64,000 nt of DNA from Caulobacter flavus (GTDB taxonomy: Bacteria; Pseudomonadota; Alphaproteobacteria; Caulobacterales; Caulobacteraceae), in the NCBI RefSeq assembly GCF_003722335.1, contig NZ_CP026100.1:4314001-4378000 (forward strand), in the 5' to 3' direction. The notes under the pieces were generated by a model, which was given only the letters and a program-made list of their open reading frames with translations, was not told where the DNA came from and made no database searches. Position numbers and translations under genes: made by a program. Positions 16,292 to 24,869 of this stretch are shown here, piece by piece. Positions within the stretch are counted from its first letter, which is position 1; each line of letters starts with the position of its first letter.

Positions 16292-17755
16292 TTAGACCGC
16301 GCTCGGATAGTTCGGAGCCTCGCGCGTGATCATCACGTCGTGGACGTGGCTTTCACGCAGGCCCGCGCCCGTGATCCGCACGAAGCGCGCGCGCTCCTGC
16401 AGTTCGGGGATCGTCGGCGCGCCGACATAGCCCATGGCCGCCCGCAGGCCGCCGACCAGCTGGTGCAGCACCGGGGCGATCGGACCCTTGAACGGGGTCT
16501 GGCCCTCGATGCCTTCCGGCACCAGCTTGAAGCTGTCGGTGACTTCCTTCTGGAAGTAGCGGTCGGCCGAGCCGCGGGCCATGGCGCCCACCGAACCCAT
16601 GCCGCGATAGCTCTTGTACGAGCGCCCCTGGTACAGGAACACCTCGCCCGGCGCCTCTTCGGTGCCGGCGAACATCGAGCCCATCATCGCGGTCGAAGCG
16701 CCCGCGGCGATGGCCTTGGCCAGGTCGCCCGAGAACTTGATGCCGCCGTCGGCGATCACCGGCACGCCGCTCTCGCGACCGGCGCGGACGGCTTCCATGA
16801 TCGCGGTCAGCTGCGGCACGCCCACGCCCGCGACGATGCGGGTGGTGCAGATCGAGCCCGGGCCGATGCCCACCTTCACCGCGTCGGCGCCGGCGTCGAT
16901 CAGAGCGCGGGCGGCGTCGTAGGTGGCGATGTTGCCGGCCACGATCTGGACGCGGTTGGCTTCGCGCTTGAGGCGCGAGACCGCGGCGGCGACCTGGCTG
17001 GAGTGGCCGTGGGCAGTGTCGATGACGACGACGTCGACGCCGGCGTCGACCAGGCCCATGGAGCGCTCGAAGCCGGCGTCGCCGACGGTCGAGGCCGCGC
17101 CGACCAGCAGGCGGCCCTTGTCGTCCTTGGCGGCCAAGGGGTGAGCCTGGGCCTTCTCGATGTCCTTCACCGTGATCAGGCCGACCGCGCGGTAGGCCTC
17201 GTCCACGACGATCAGGCGTTCGATCTTGTGCTTGCGCAGAAGCTCGCGGGCCTCGCGATGATCCACGCCCTCGCCGACCGTGATCAGGTTCTCGCGGGTC
17301 ATCAGCGCCGAGGCCGGGACGTTGGCGTCGCCCTCGAAGCGCATGTCGCGGTTGGTCAGGATGCCGACCAGCTTGCCCGTGTCGCGCTCGACCACCGGAA
17401 AGCCCGAGATCTTGCGACGGGCCGTGATCTCGCGGACCTCGGCCAGGGTGGTGTCGGGGTGGATGGTCAGCGGATTGATGACCATGCCGCTCTCGTACCG
17501 CTTCACCTCGCGGACGTGGTCGGCCTGCTCCTCGTTGGAGAGGTTGCGGTGCAGGATGCCCAGGCCGCCGGCCTGCGCCATGGCGATGGCGAGACGGCTT
17601 TCGGTGACCGTGTCCATGGCGGCGGACACGAGCGGGATGTTCAGACTGATTTCACGCGTGAACTTGGTCTCGGTCGTCACTTGCGTCGGCATGACGTCGG
17701 ACGGACCAGGTTCGAGCAAAACGTCGTCGAAGGTGAGCCCTTCGCGAATCTCCAT
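16292..17755 (-). CDS. guaB: IMP dehydrogenase
   Basis: NAD-dependent oxidation of IMP to XMP, the committed step towards GMP. Start taken at ATG 17755 (MEIREGLTFDDVLLEPGPSD), which gives the standard 487 residues and has GGAG in front; ATG 17767 is possible. The TIM barrel holds the catalytic cysteine loop GPGSICTTRIV and the flap with the Arg-Tyr pair (SADRYFQK region). Two CBS domains are inserted at about 95-205 (LITVGEGVDHREARELL), which usually sense adenine and guanine nucleotides. It is on the same strand as guaA, so the two GMP-forming steps are encoded together with two unrelated genes between them. Confidence 0.97.
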   Translation of the reverse strand: MEIREGLTFDDVLLEPGPSDVMPTQVTTETKFTREISLNIPLVSAAMDTVTESRLAIAMAQAGGLGILHRNLSNEEQADHVREVKRYESGMVINPLTIHPDTTLAEVREITARRKISGFPVVERDTGKLVGILTNRDMRFEGDANVPASALMTRENLITVGEGVDHREARELLRKHKIERLIVVDEAYRAVGLITVKDIEKAQAHPLAAKDDKGRLLVGAASTVGDAGFERSMGLVDAGVDVVVIDTAHGHSSQVAAAVSRLKREANRVQIVAGNIATYDAARALIDAGADAVKVGIGPGSICTTRIVAGVGVPQLTAIMEAVRAGRESGVPVIADGGIKFSGDLAKAIAAGASTAMMGSMFAGTEEAPGEVFLYQGRSYKSYRGMGSVGAMARGSADRYFQKEVTDSFKLVPEGIEGQTPFKGPIAPVLHQLVGGLRAAMGYVGAPTIPELQERARFVRITGAGLRESHVHDVMITREAPNYPSAV

Positions 17756-17852
17756 CGGATTCTCCATTTTGCGGCGCTCGTATAGTCGCGAGGCGGGCGT
17801 TTGTCGACCCATCCCGGAGCCTGAATGGAGATGATTTGCCAGGACCTCCCGT

Positions 17853-17867
17853 GCGGGAAGCTCCCGC
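17853..17867 (-). terminator. Candidate terminator hairpin after rlmE
   Basis: GCGGGA/TCCCGC with a three-base loop lies about 45 bases beyond the rlmE stop, between rlmE and guaB. There is no clear run of T after it, so termination is only suggested. Confidence 0.3.
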
Positions 17868-17911
17868 CCTGCTCGTCGCGGACACCGGGCGGCCGGCGCC
17901 TGCCCCAGCCT

Positions 17912-18619
17912 TCAGCGCCCCTTGAACCCCGTGGCCACGAGGAAGACCTCGGAACTGTCCTGACGGCTGGCCTTGGGCTTGAAGTGCTGGACCTTCTCGA
18001 AGTGCTTCTTCAGGCGGGCGATGACCTCGGCGGTCTCGCCGCCCTGGAAGGCCTTTGCCACGAAGGCGCCGCCGGGACGCAGGGTCTCGATGGCGAACTC
18101 GGCGCCGATCTCGATCAGGCCCACGATGCGCAGGTGGTCGGTCTCGCGATGGCCGACGGTGTTGGGCGCCATGTCCGACATCACGAGGTCGGGCGCCCCG
18201 CCCAGCAGCTCGATCAGCCTGGGCGGACAGGCCGGGTCGGTGAAGTCCATCTCGATGATGTGGGCCGGCTCGACCGGATCGACGTGCAGCAGGTCGACGC
18301 CCACCAGCTGGGTCACGCCGCGCTCGACGGCGATCTGCAGCCAGCCGCCGGGCGCGCAACCAAGGTCGATGACCCGCGCGCCCTTCTTGAAGAAGCGGAA
18401 CTTCTCGTCGATCTCGCTGATCTTGAAGGCCGCGCGGCTGCGATAGCCCAGCGCCCGGGCCTTGGCCGAGAACGGGTCGTTGATCTGGCGCTCCAGCCAG
18501 GCCTGCTGCGACGGCGTGCGGCCATCGGCGGTCTTCAGGCGCGCGGGCTTGGCGCGACCGTCCGCGTTGCCGCCCGTGGGCGGCTTGACCATCCGGCGGC
18601 GGGGGATTTCGTCGTTCAT
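17912..18619 (-). CDS. rlmE: 23S rRNA (uridine-2552-2'-O)-methyltransferase
   Basis: FtsJ/RrmJ-type methyltransferase of 235 residues acting on the 50S ribosomal subunit at U2552. The SAM loop VIDLGCAPGGWLQ and the K-D-K catalytic set are visible: a lysine in RSRAAFKISEID, aspartate in VMSDMAPNTVGHR, lysine in AFVAKAFQGG, with a final glutamate near SSEVFLVA. The N-terminal 45 residues are basic and disordered, which is common in alphaproteobacterial forms. Its ATG overlaps the stop of the Ppx/GppA gene (ATGA), so the pair is translationally coupled. Confidence 0.95.
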   Translation of the reverse strand: MNDEIPRRRMVKPPTGGNADGRAKPARLKTADGRTPSQQAWLERQINDPFSAKARALGYRSRAAFKISEIDEKFRFFKKGARVIDLGCAPGGWLQIAVERGVTQLVGVDLLHVDPVEPAHIIEMDFTDPACPPRLIELLGGAPDLVMSDMAPNTVGHRETDHLRIVGLIEIGAEFAIETLRPGGAFVAKAFQGGETAEVIARLKKHFEKVQHFKPKASRQDSSEVFLVATGFKGR

Positions 18620-19737
18620 GCGTTCACCGTTTGGGACGAACCGGCCCCGCCGCGCCGCCGACGGCGGGGGCGCTTCTGCCGATCCGACATCAGAGACATC
18701 AGGAGCCCCTCTCTAAGCCCTCGATCGGCGACTCGCACGCGCGAACATGGCCAAAGCTCTTGAACGGCTTGAAGAATGGCCGCGCCCGCCAGCACCAGAT
18801 CGGCGCGATCGGCGCCGATGCACGGCTCCAGCGCGCGCTCCTTGGCGGTCAGTGTCAGCAGGCGGCCGGCGGCGGCCTCGCAGTCGGCGCGCTCCATCCA
18901 GAGGCCGTCGACCACGTTGCGGTCGTAGCGCGGCAGGCCCAGGTGCAGGCCGGCCAGGCTGGTGATCGCGCCCGAGGTGCCGACCATGTGAGCCCGGCCG
19001 GCGTCGAAGGTCTTGCGCATCGGCGCGGCGTGCGGGAACGCCGAGATCTTCGACTTCACCTCCTCGACCATGGCGCGGAACCAGCCGTCGTCGGCCCGCT
19101 CGCCCTCGGGAAAGCGCTCGGCCAGGGTGACCACCCCGATGGGAATGGACAACCAGGCTCGGATCGGCAGCTTCCAGGCCTCGAACTGGCGTGGCTTGGC
19201 GTCCAGGCCGCCGCCCTTGAGATCGACCCAGGACAGCTCGGTCGAGCCGCCGCCGACGTCGACGACCAGGGCCGCGTCGGCCTCGCGATCGAACAGGCTC
19301 ATGCAGCCGGCGACGGAAAGCTGGGCCTCCTCGCGCGGGGTGATGATCTGCAGGCGAAGCCCCGTCTCCTCGGCGACGCGACGGACGAATTCCGTGCCGT
19401 TGCTGGCGCCGCGGCAGGCTTGCGTCGCCACGGCCTTCACGCGGACGGCCTTGCGGCGGCGGATCTTCTCGGCGCAGACCTTGAGCGCGGCCATCGACCG
19501 CTCCATCGCCGCGTCGGACAGCTGACCGGTCTGGGACAGCCCCTCGCCCAGCCGGACGATGCGGGAATAGGCCTCGATGACGCGAAAGCCGCGCGGCGAA
19601 GGCGTCGCCACCAGGAGGCGGCAGTTGTTGGTTCCGAGATCGAGCGCCGCGTAGCACGGCTGCTCGCCCGGAGACCGGCGCGAGCCCTGACCGCCCTGGC
19701 CACGAGGTCCGCCGGGCGCTCTCGGCGCCTCCGACAT
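18616..19737 (-). CDS. Ppx/GppA-family phosphatase
   Basis: Protein of 373 residues of the exopolyphosphatase/guanosine-pentaphosphatase family in the actin-like ATPase fold. Motifs seen are ALDLGTNNCRLLVA (phosphate 1 loop), the activation region VATQACRGASNG, REEAQLSV, and VVDVGGGSTELSWV (phosphate 2 loop). The shorter length, without the C-terminal HD-like domain of E. coli Ppx, fits the short alphaproteobacterial type, which hydrolyses polyphosphate or pppGpp. The N-terminal 25 residues are Gly/Arg-rich. Coupled with rlmE by a four-base overlap. Confidence 0.9.
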   Translation of the reverse strand: MSEAPRAPGGPRGQGGQGSRRSPGEQPCYAALDLGTNNCRLLVATPSPRGFRVIEAYSRIVRLGEGLSQTGQLSDAAMERSMAALKVCAEKIRRRKAVRVKAVATQACRGASNGTEFVRRVAEETGLRLQIITPREEAQLSVAGCMSLFDREADAALVVDVGGGSTELSWVDLKGGGLDAKPRQFEAWKLPIRAWLSIPIGVVTLAERFPEGERADDGWFRAMVEEVKSKISAFPHAAPMRKTFDAGRAHMVGTSGAITSLAGLHLGLPRYDRNVVDGLWMERADCEAAAGRLLTLTAKERALEPCIGADRADLVLAGAAILQAVQELWPCSRVRVADRGLREGLLMSLMSDRQKRPRRRRRGGAGSSQTVNA

Positions 19738-19895
19738 GGTCTTTTCACCTGTCTCGCAGGCGATTCGTGACGAACCGCCTCACTTCACCGACGACCATAG
19801 CAACCGTGTCGATGCACCGGAAGGCGGCGCGTCCTCACAATGAACGCCGTCTACGTTCAGGATTCAGTCAGGAGACTCGTCGTAATATCTTCATC

Positions 19896-20225
19896 ATGAA
19901 CGAGAGACTCGCCAAATTCGCGATCGGCCAGGTCGTCAGACACCGCGTCTTCCCCTTCCGGGGCGTGGTGTTCGACGTCGACCCGGTGTTCGCCAATACG
20001 GAAGAGTGGTGGGAGTCCATTCCCGAGGACATCCGGCCGTCCAAGGACCAGCCGTTTTATCACCTCCTGGCCGAGAACGACGACAACACCTACGTCGCCT
20101 ACGTCTCCGAGCAGAACCTGCTGGCAGACGACACCGGCGAGCCGGTACATCATCCGCAAGCCGCGCTGATCTTCGAATCCTTCGACCACGGCGCCTACAA
20201 GCTTCGTCCCCGGATCTCGCACTGA
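19896..20225 (+). CDS. hspQ: Heat shock protein HspQ
   Basis: Small protein of 109 residues of the HspQ/YccV-like family, which binds hemimethylated DNA and, in enterobacteria, is an adaptor or specificity enhancer of Lon protease. Family-typical segments are FAIGQVVRHRVFPFRGVVFD, WWESIPEDIRP and FYHLLAEND, with QNLLADDTGEPVHHP. Start taken at ATG 19896 from the family N-terminus MNERLAKFAIGQ; sequence further upstream in the same frame is not protein-like. It is a separate unit, 81 bases ahead of phhA. Confidence 0.93.
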   Translation: MNERLAKFAIGQVVRHRVFPFRGVVFDVDPVFANTEEWWESIPEDIRPSKDQPFYHLLAENDDNTYVAYVSEQNLLADDTGEPVHHPQAALIFESFDHGAYKLRPRISH

Positions 20226-20306
20226 CGGCAAGGTCTGACCGGCGACCTGGTGATTGCGCGCAAAAATCGAACGGAACTTGCCGCGAGGCGGGCGTAACGT
20301 CGTTTC

Positions 20307-21188
20307 ATGAGCGCAGACGGTTTCAGCGGCGGGCCGCCCCCAGGGGTTCGTCCCGATTGGACGATCGACCAGGGCTGGGACAGCTATAGCCAGGCCGAAC
20401 ACGACGTCTGGATCACCCTCTACGAGCGTCAGGCCAAGGTTCTGCAGAACCGCGCCTGCGACGAGTTCCTGCGCGGCCTCGACGCGCTGGACCTGCACCG
20501 CACGGGCATCCCCGACTTCAACCGGATCAACGACGAGCTCCAGCGCCTGACCGGCTGGAGCGTCGTGGCCGTGCCGGGCCTGGTGCCCGACGACGTGTTC
20601 TTCGACCACCTGGCCAACCGCCGCTTCCCGGCCGGCCAGTTCATCCGCAAGCCGAACGAACTGGACTATCTCCAGGAGCCGGACGTCTTCCACGACGTGT
20701 TCGGCCACGTGCCGATGCTGACCGACCCGGTGTTCGCCGACTACATGCAGGCCTACGGCAAGGGCGGGCAGCGGGCGCTGGGCCTTGGCCGCCTGGCCAA
20801 CCTCGCCCGCCTGTACTGGTACACCGTCGAATTCGGACTGATGGCGACGCCGGCGGGCCTGCGCATCTACGGCGCGGGGATCGTCTCGTCCCGGACGGAG
20901 TCGATCTTCGCCCTCGAAGACCCCTCCCCCAACCGGATCGGATTCGATCTGGAGCGGGTGATGCGCACGCCCTATCGCATCGACGACTTCCAGCAGGTCT
21001 ATTTCGTCATCCCGTCAATCCAGACCCTGCAGGAGGTCACCCTGCGCGACTTCTCGGCGCTGTACGAGCGTCTGGCCGGCGCCGGCGACATCGGCATCGC
21101 CGAGATCGTGAGCGCCGACCAGGTGCTGACCCGCGGAACCCAGGCCTATGCGAACGCCGGCGGACGGCTGGCTTCGGCGGCGGGCTGA
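20307..21188 (+). CDS. phhA: Phenylalanine 4-monooxygenase
   Basis: Iron- and pterin-dependent conversion of phenylalanine to tyrosine, 293 residues, the usual bacterial length. The iron ligands are visible: two histidines in VFHDVFGHVPML and the glutamate in YWYTVEFGLM. The pterin-binding stretch AVPGLVPDDVFF and PNELDYLQEPD are also conserved. The 3' end overlaps the 3' end of the acyltransferase gene on the other strand by 43 bases. Confidence 0.96.
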   Translation: MSADGFSGGPPPGVRPDWTIDQGWDSYSQAEHDVWITLYERQAKVLQNRACDEFLRGLDALDLHRTGIPDFNRINDELQRLTGWSVVAVPGLVPDDVFFDHLANRRFPAGQFIRKPNELDYLQEPDVFHDVFGHVPMLTDPVFADYMQAYGKGGQRALGLGRLANLARLYWYTVEFGLMATPAGLRIYGAGIVSSRTESIFALEDPSPNRIGFDLERVMRTPYRIDDFQQVYFVIPSIQTLQEVTLRDFSALYERLAGAGDIGIAEIVSADQVLTRGTQAYANAGGRLASAAG

Positions 21189-22363
21189 GCCCGCAGGCCG
21201 AACAGGATCCGCACGCCCGGAATGCGCCGGACGATCTCGTAGGTTCCGAAGCACGCGGCGAAGGTTCCCGCGATCAGGATCAGCGCCTCCAGCCCCTGAG
21301 GCAGCCCCAGCCTGGCCAGATGGTGCGCCAGAACCACCGTTGCCGTCTGATGGACGATGTAGAACGGGAAGACGCCCACGGTCAGGTAACGCAGCACCGG
21401 GCCGCCCCTGTTCAGATGCCTGGCCCCGAACCCGAGGATCGCGGCGATCGCGCACCACTGGTCGACCGCGTAGACCCCGTGCATCAGCCGTCGCAAAGCC
21501 AGGGGCGGCATGACGTCTCGATACTGCCAGGCATAGGTCGCGAAGGCGGCGTAGGCGGCGAGGGCCAGGACGAGAGCCGGCCAGCGCGCGGCGATCAGCC
21601 GCTCGCGCAGCACGGCCGACTTGGCCAGGCCAAAGCCAAGCAGGAAGGCCGCGAACGAGATGGCATGGTTGTACCAGTCGTCGACCAGGGCGTGGGTGAT
21701 GTCGAAGATCGGCATCAGCGTGGTGCGCGCCACGGCCAGATAGACGACCGGCAGGACCAGCAACCAGGGTCCCGCCAGCACCCGCTCCAAGCCCGCCTGA
21801 AGCCTGCCGCCGAGCCGGCGCGCGACGGCCAGCAGCGCGGCCAGGACCAGCGTGTAGACGAGCAGATAGGCGACGAACCACATGTGGTTCCAGGTCGGGG
21901 TGATCAGGCAGTCGCCGTCCTCGCCGCACCAGCCGCCCGAGGCCGTCATGTACTTGCCCCAGAAAGTCGGCCACGGATCGACGCCGAACGGCGCCTGCGG
22001 GTGCGCGGCCACGTACTCGGCGACCTGATAGTAGGACTGCGGCGGCACGATCACGGCCATGGCCAGCAGCAGCGGCGGCAGAAGCCGCGCGATGCGGGCG
22101 CCCGCCAGCTTTCCCGCGCTGACCTTGTCGGCCATGAACCGCGTCGCCGCCCCCGAGACCAGGAACAGCAGGGTCAGCCGCCAGGGATTGGTCAGCATCA
22201 TCACCGGCTCGAGGGCCGGGATCGGATGGGGCGACTTCACGTGCCACTCCCAGGGCACGTAGAACATGCCCACGTGATACAGAATCAGCAGGAATAAGGC
22301 GCCCCCCCTGATCCAGTCGAGGTCGTGGCGGCGGGCGAGGTCCTGTGAAGGCGAAGGGGACAT
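21146..22363 (-). CDS. OpgC/acyltransferase 3 family membrane protein
   Basis: Multi-pass membrane acyltransferase of 405 residues. The first helix HDLDWIRGGALFLLILYHVG has the family histidines and the Asp-Trp-Arg pattern seen in OpgC-like succinyltransferases of osmoregulated glucans; helices continue through the protein (about ten), with RTTLMPIFDITHALVDDWYN in the middle. The acyl donor and acceptor are not known. It is divergent from the LytTR regulator and the two may overlap at their 5' ends, suggesting shared control. Confidence 0.82.
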   Translation of the reverse strand: MSPSPSQDLARRHDLDWIRGGALFLLILYHVGMFYVPWEWHVKSPHPIPALEPVMMLTNPWRLTLLFLVSGAATRFMADKVSAGKLAGARIARLLPPLLLAMAVIVPPQSYYQVAEYVAAHPQAPFGVDPWPTFWGKYMTASGGWCGEDGDCLITPTWNHMWFVAYLLVYTLVLAALLAVARRLGGRLQAGLERVLAGPWLLVLPVVYLAVARTTLMPIFDITHALVDDWYNHAISFAAFLLGFGLAKSAVLRERLIAARWPALVLALAAYAAFATYAWQYRDVMPPLALRRLMHGVYAVDQWCAIAAILGFGARHLNRGGPVLRYLTVGVFPFYIVHQTATVVLAHHLARLGLPQGLEALILIAGTFAACFGTYEIVRRIPGVRILFGLRAQPAAEASRPPAFA

Positions 22364-22381
22364 TGGGGTTGGTTCCGAACG

Positions 22382-22501
22382 ATGGCGTCGCCGGAGACAA
22401 ATCCGCTTCGACCCTCGCGCGCCAAGCGCCGGGGGACGAGCGGCGCGACCGCCGTGACGCCGCGGCCAGCGCGGGGACGAACGGCGTCCGCTGGGGGATG
22501 A
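22382..22501 (+). CDS. 39-codon open frame in front of the LytTR gene
   Basis: ATG 22382 opens a frame (start MASPETNPLRPSRAKRRG) that ends at TGA 22499-22501, overlapping ATG 22498 of the LytTR gene as ATGA. The Arg/Pro-rich sequence resembles a disordered N-terminal tail more than an independent protein. The junction is at a run of five G (22493-22497); a sixth G would fuse the two frames into one LytTR protein with a longer tail. Either a coupled leader or a frameshifted N-terminus. Confidence 0.3.
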   Translation: MASPETNPLRPSRAKRRGTSGATAVTPRPARGRTASAGG

Positions 22502-23319
22502 GCGGCGTGGAGCGTCGCCTGCTGATGCGCGGCTGGCTGTGCGGCCTGGCCGTCGTCGCGGCCATCACGGTCATCAACATCCTGACCCTGATCCACGACG
22601 CGCCGCGGCTTGGCCCCTGGCGACCGGCGATCTGGGAGGTCTCCAGCGGCCTGGTGACGGTGTTCATCATGCTGCTGCCCGCCGCCGTCGCCCTCTGGAC
22701 GCACCGGACGAGGCCGTCGCTGCCGCGCGCCCTGCCCGTCCACGCCCTGGCCCTGCTGGTCTATTCGACCCTGCACGTGACCGGCTTCGTCGTGCTGCGG
22801 AAGATCGCCCATCGCCTGATCCTCGACGAAGGCTACGACTTCGGACCGATCGGACCGGAGTTCCTGTACGAGCTGCGCAAGGACGTCATCGCCTACGTCC
22901 TGGCCTTCGTGGTCTTCTGGCTGCTGGCGCGGATGGCGCGCGACGTCGCGGCCGAAACGCCGGCCCCGGCGACGGCTCTCGCCCCCGCCCCGGCCGCCTC
23001 GATGTTCGACATTCGCGACGGCGCGCGGCTGGTGCGCACGCCCGTCGCCGAGATCCTGGCGGTGCGCTCGGCCGGCAATTACGCCGAGTTCCTGCTGGCC
23101 GACGGCAGGCGGCCGCTGACGCGTTCGTCGCTGACGGCGCTGGAGGGAGAGCTCGGCGCCCACGGCTTCCTGCGCACCCATCGCTCGTGGCTGGTCAACG
23201 CCGCGCGGGTGACCGGACTGCGCCCGGAAGGTTCAGGAGACTACGCGGTAGAGTTGGGGGCGGCGGAGGCCCCCTTGTCGCGGCGCTATCCGGGAGCGCT
23301 GGCGGCGCTGCGCCGCTAG
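22498..23319 (+). CDS. Membrane-bound LytTR-family regulator
   Basis: Regulator of 273 residues from ATG 22498; the same frame is open back to 22345 but that part overlaps the divergent acyltransferase start. Four membrane helices occupy about residues 10-160 (LCGLAVVAAITVINILTLI, VTVFIMLLPAAVALW, ALALLVYSTLHVTGFVVL, VIAYVLAFVVFWLLARM). A Pro/Ala linker leads to a LytTR DNA-binding domain (about 180-270) with ILAVRSAGNYAEFLLADG, TRSSLTALEGEL and FLRTHRSWLVNAARVTGL. Such proteins sense a membrane signal and bind DNA directly; the divergent acyltransferase gene is a likely target, by inference. Confidence 0.85.
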   Translation: MSGVERRLLMRGWLCGLAVVAAITVINILTLIHDAPRLGPWRPAIWEVSSGLVTVFIMLLPAAVALWTHRTRPSLPRALPVHALALLVYSTLHVTGFVVLRKIAHRLILDEGYDFGPIGPEFLYELRKDVIAYVLAFVVFWLLARMARDVAAETPAPATALAPAPAASMFDIRDGARLVRTPVAEILAVRSAGNYAEFLLADGRRPLTRSSLTALEGELGAHGFLRTHRSWLVNAARVTGLRPEGSGDYAVELGAAEAPLSRRYPGALAALRR

Positions 23320-23327
23320 CGGTCTTT

Positions 23328-24059
23328 CTACCCCTTTACCGCCCAGAGCAGTTTCTCGACCTGGCCCTCGCCGCCGGTGATGGGACTGTCGGCGCTGTCG
23401 CGAACCGTCCAGCCGGACGCCTCCAGGAACGTCGAGACCGCACCGACGCAGGCAGCGATGATCTCGGGATCCTTCACCAGGCCGCCCTTGCCGACATTCT
23501 CGCGACCGGCCTCGAACTGCGGCTTGACCAGCGCGACGAGGTCCGCGCCCGGCCCCGCCAGGGCCAGCGCGGCCGGCAGGGCCTTTTCCAGCGAGATGAA
23601 GCTGACGTCGGTGACGATCAGATCGACGCCGCCGGGCGCGTGCTCGGCGGTCAGCGCGCGGGCGTCCAGCGGCGACAGGTCCGCCACGCGGGCGTCGGCC
23701 TTGAGACTCGGATGCAGCTGGTCGCGCCCGACGTCGACGGCCAGCACGCGAGTCGCGCCCTTCGCCAACAGGACTTCGGTGAAGCCGCCCGTGGAGGCGC
23801 CCACGTCTACGGCGATGCGCCCCTCGACGAGCACGGGCCATAGCTCCAGCGCCCGCACCAGCTTGAGCGCGCCCCGGCCTACCCAGGGGTGCGCGGCCTC
23901 GGCGACGATATCGCCGGCTTCGTCGATGGCTTCGGAGGCCTTGGCCACGACCTTGCCGTCGACCGTGACGCGGCCGGCCTCGATGGCGGCGCGCGCCTTG
24001 GCGCGGCTGTCGAACAGGCCCTTCTCGACCAGCAGGATGTCGGCGCGCTTTCGGCTCAT
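23328..24059 (-). CDS. tlyA: TlyA-family rRNA methyltransferase / hemolysin-like protein
   Basis: Protein of 243 residues from ATG 24059. An S4 RNA-binding domain (KRADILLVEKGLFDSRAKAR, then IEAGRVTVDGKVV) precedes an FtsJ-like methyltransferase domain with VDVGASTGGFTEVLLAKGA (SAM loop), LIVTDVSFISLEKALP and ALVKPQFEAGREN, the normal TlyA pattern. TlyA proteins 2'-O-methylate 16S and/or 23S rRNA; older hemolysin names for the family are indirect. The gene is followed on the same strand side by nothing of note and converges on the LytTR gene. Confidence 0.92.
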   Translation of the reverse strand: MSRKRADILLVEKGLFDSRAKARAAIEAGRVTVDGKVVAKASEAIDEAGDIVAEAAHPWVGRGALKLVRALELWPVLVEGRIAVDVGASTGGFTEVLLAKGATRVLAVDVGRDQLHPSLKADARVADLSPLDARALTAEHAPGGVDLIVTDVSFISLEKALPAALALAGPGADLVALVKPQFEAGRENVGKGGLVKDPEIIAACVGAVSTFLEASGWTVRDSADSPITGGEGQVEKLLWAVKG

Positions 24060-24096
24060 CGGAGCCTGATAGCAGACTCGCGGGCCGGCTTCGCCA

Positions 24097-24483
24097 TCAG
24101 GCCGCTTCGGCGTCGTTGGCGGCGAGGCCCAGACGAGCGACGGCCGCCTCCATCGACGCCCCGCGCGGCACGACCACCCACTCGCGAGGCCGGGATGCAT
24201 TGACCGCCACCACGGCGTCCTTGGGGCAGACGTCGAAGCAGTCGACCTCGATGACGGCCAGCGGCGCCTTGCGGTCCTTACCCTTGCCGCCGCCGGAGGC
24301 CTTGCGCAGAGCCTTGGCGAAGCTCGTACCGCCGTCCTTGCCGAAGCCGCCGTCGAGCTTGCGCGAGCACTTGCGACAGACGAGGACCACCTCGTTCCAG
24401 TCGGCGCGCACGCGCTTGATCGGCCTTTCCTTGCTCACCCGAGCCTCATTGCGTTTCAGGCGCCCAACCCGTGGCTTGGACAT
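24097..24483 (-). CDS. (2Fe-2S) ferredoxin-like small protein
   Basis: Protein of 128 residues with two cysteine pairs, VLVCRKCSRKL and VDCFDVCPKDAV, in the spacing of thioredoxin-fold (2Fe-2S) ferredoxins. The first 28 residues are strongly basic. The fold is inferred from the cysteine pattern. It may serve as a redox carrier, but no partner enzyme is adjacent. It lies 37 bases upstream of tlyA on the same strand. Confidence 0.7.
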   Translation of the reverse strand: MSKPRVGRLKRNEARVSKERPIKRVRADWNEVVLVCRKCSRKLDGGFGKDGGTSFAKALRKASGGGKGKDRKAPLAVIEVDCFDVCPKDAVVAVNASRPREWVVVPRGASMEAAVARLGLAANDAEAA

Positions 24484-24539
24484 GGGAAGTCCCGGCGCAT
24501 AGTGCTAGAGAGCCGCGCTTTCATGCTTGGGAGGCCGTC

Positions 24540-24869
24540 ATGGTCCGCAATCTCAAGGGCAAGATCGTTTCGCCCTCCGCCGACCCGACCGCGGCCGACG
24601 ATCTGGCCTGGTTCGCCGCCAAAGCCGACCGCGCCTTCCGCCTGCGCGATCCGGCGCCGCTGGAGTTCGGCCCGCTGGGCGATCCGGGCGACGGCTTCAG
24701 TTGGCGCGTGCTGGTGGCCAAGCTGCCGAACGGCGGCCGTCTGCGCCTGCCGATATCGCTGGCCTGGGACCTGCACAACGATCACGCCAAGGACCAGCAC
24801 CTGTCGATGCTGTTCGACCAGGTCGCCCCGGGCGAAGCCAAGGCGGCGCTGAAGGCCAAGTCGAACTAG
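24540..24869 (+). CDS. Conserved-looking hypothetical protein
   Basis: Protein of 109 residues from ATG 24540. No domain recognised. The sequence is soluble, with ADDLAWFAAKADRAFRLRD, a beta-like segment FSWRVLVAKLPNGGRLRLPI and a helical end. Codon usage matches the region, so it is likely real. Its stop overlaps the stop of the NUDIX gene on the other strand by four bases. Confidence 0.6.
   Translation: MVRNLKGKIVSPSADPTAADDLAWFAAKADRAFRLRDPAPLEFGPLGDPGDGFSWRVLVAKLPNGGRLRLPISLAWDLHNDHAKDQHLSMLFDQVAPGEAKAALKAKSN

Noticed and set aside
15803..17785. A 660-codon plus-strand frame opposite guaB and the MAPEG gene
   Set aside because: Antisense shadow of guaB; no fold, no ribosome site.
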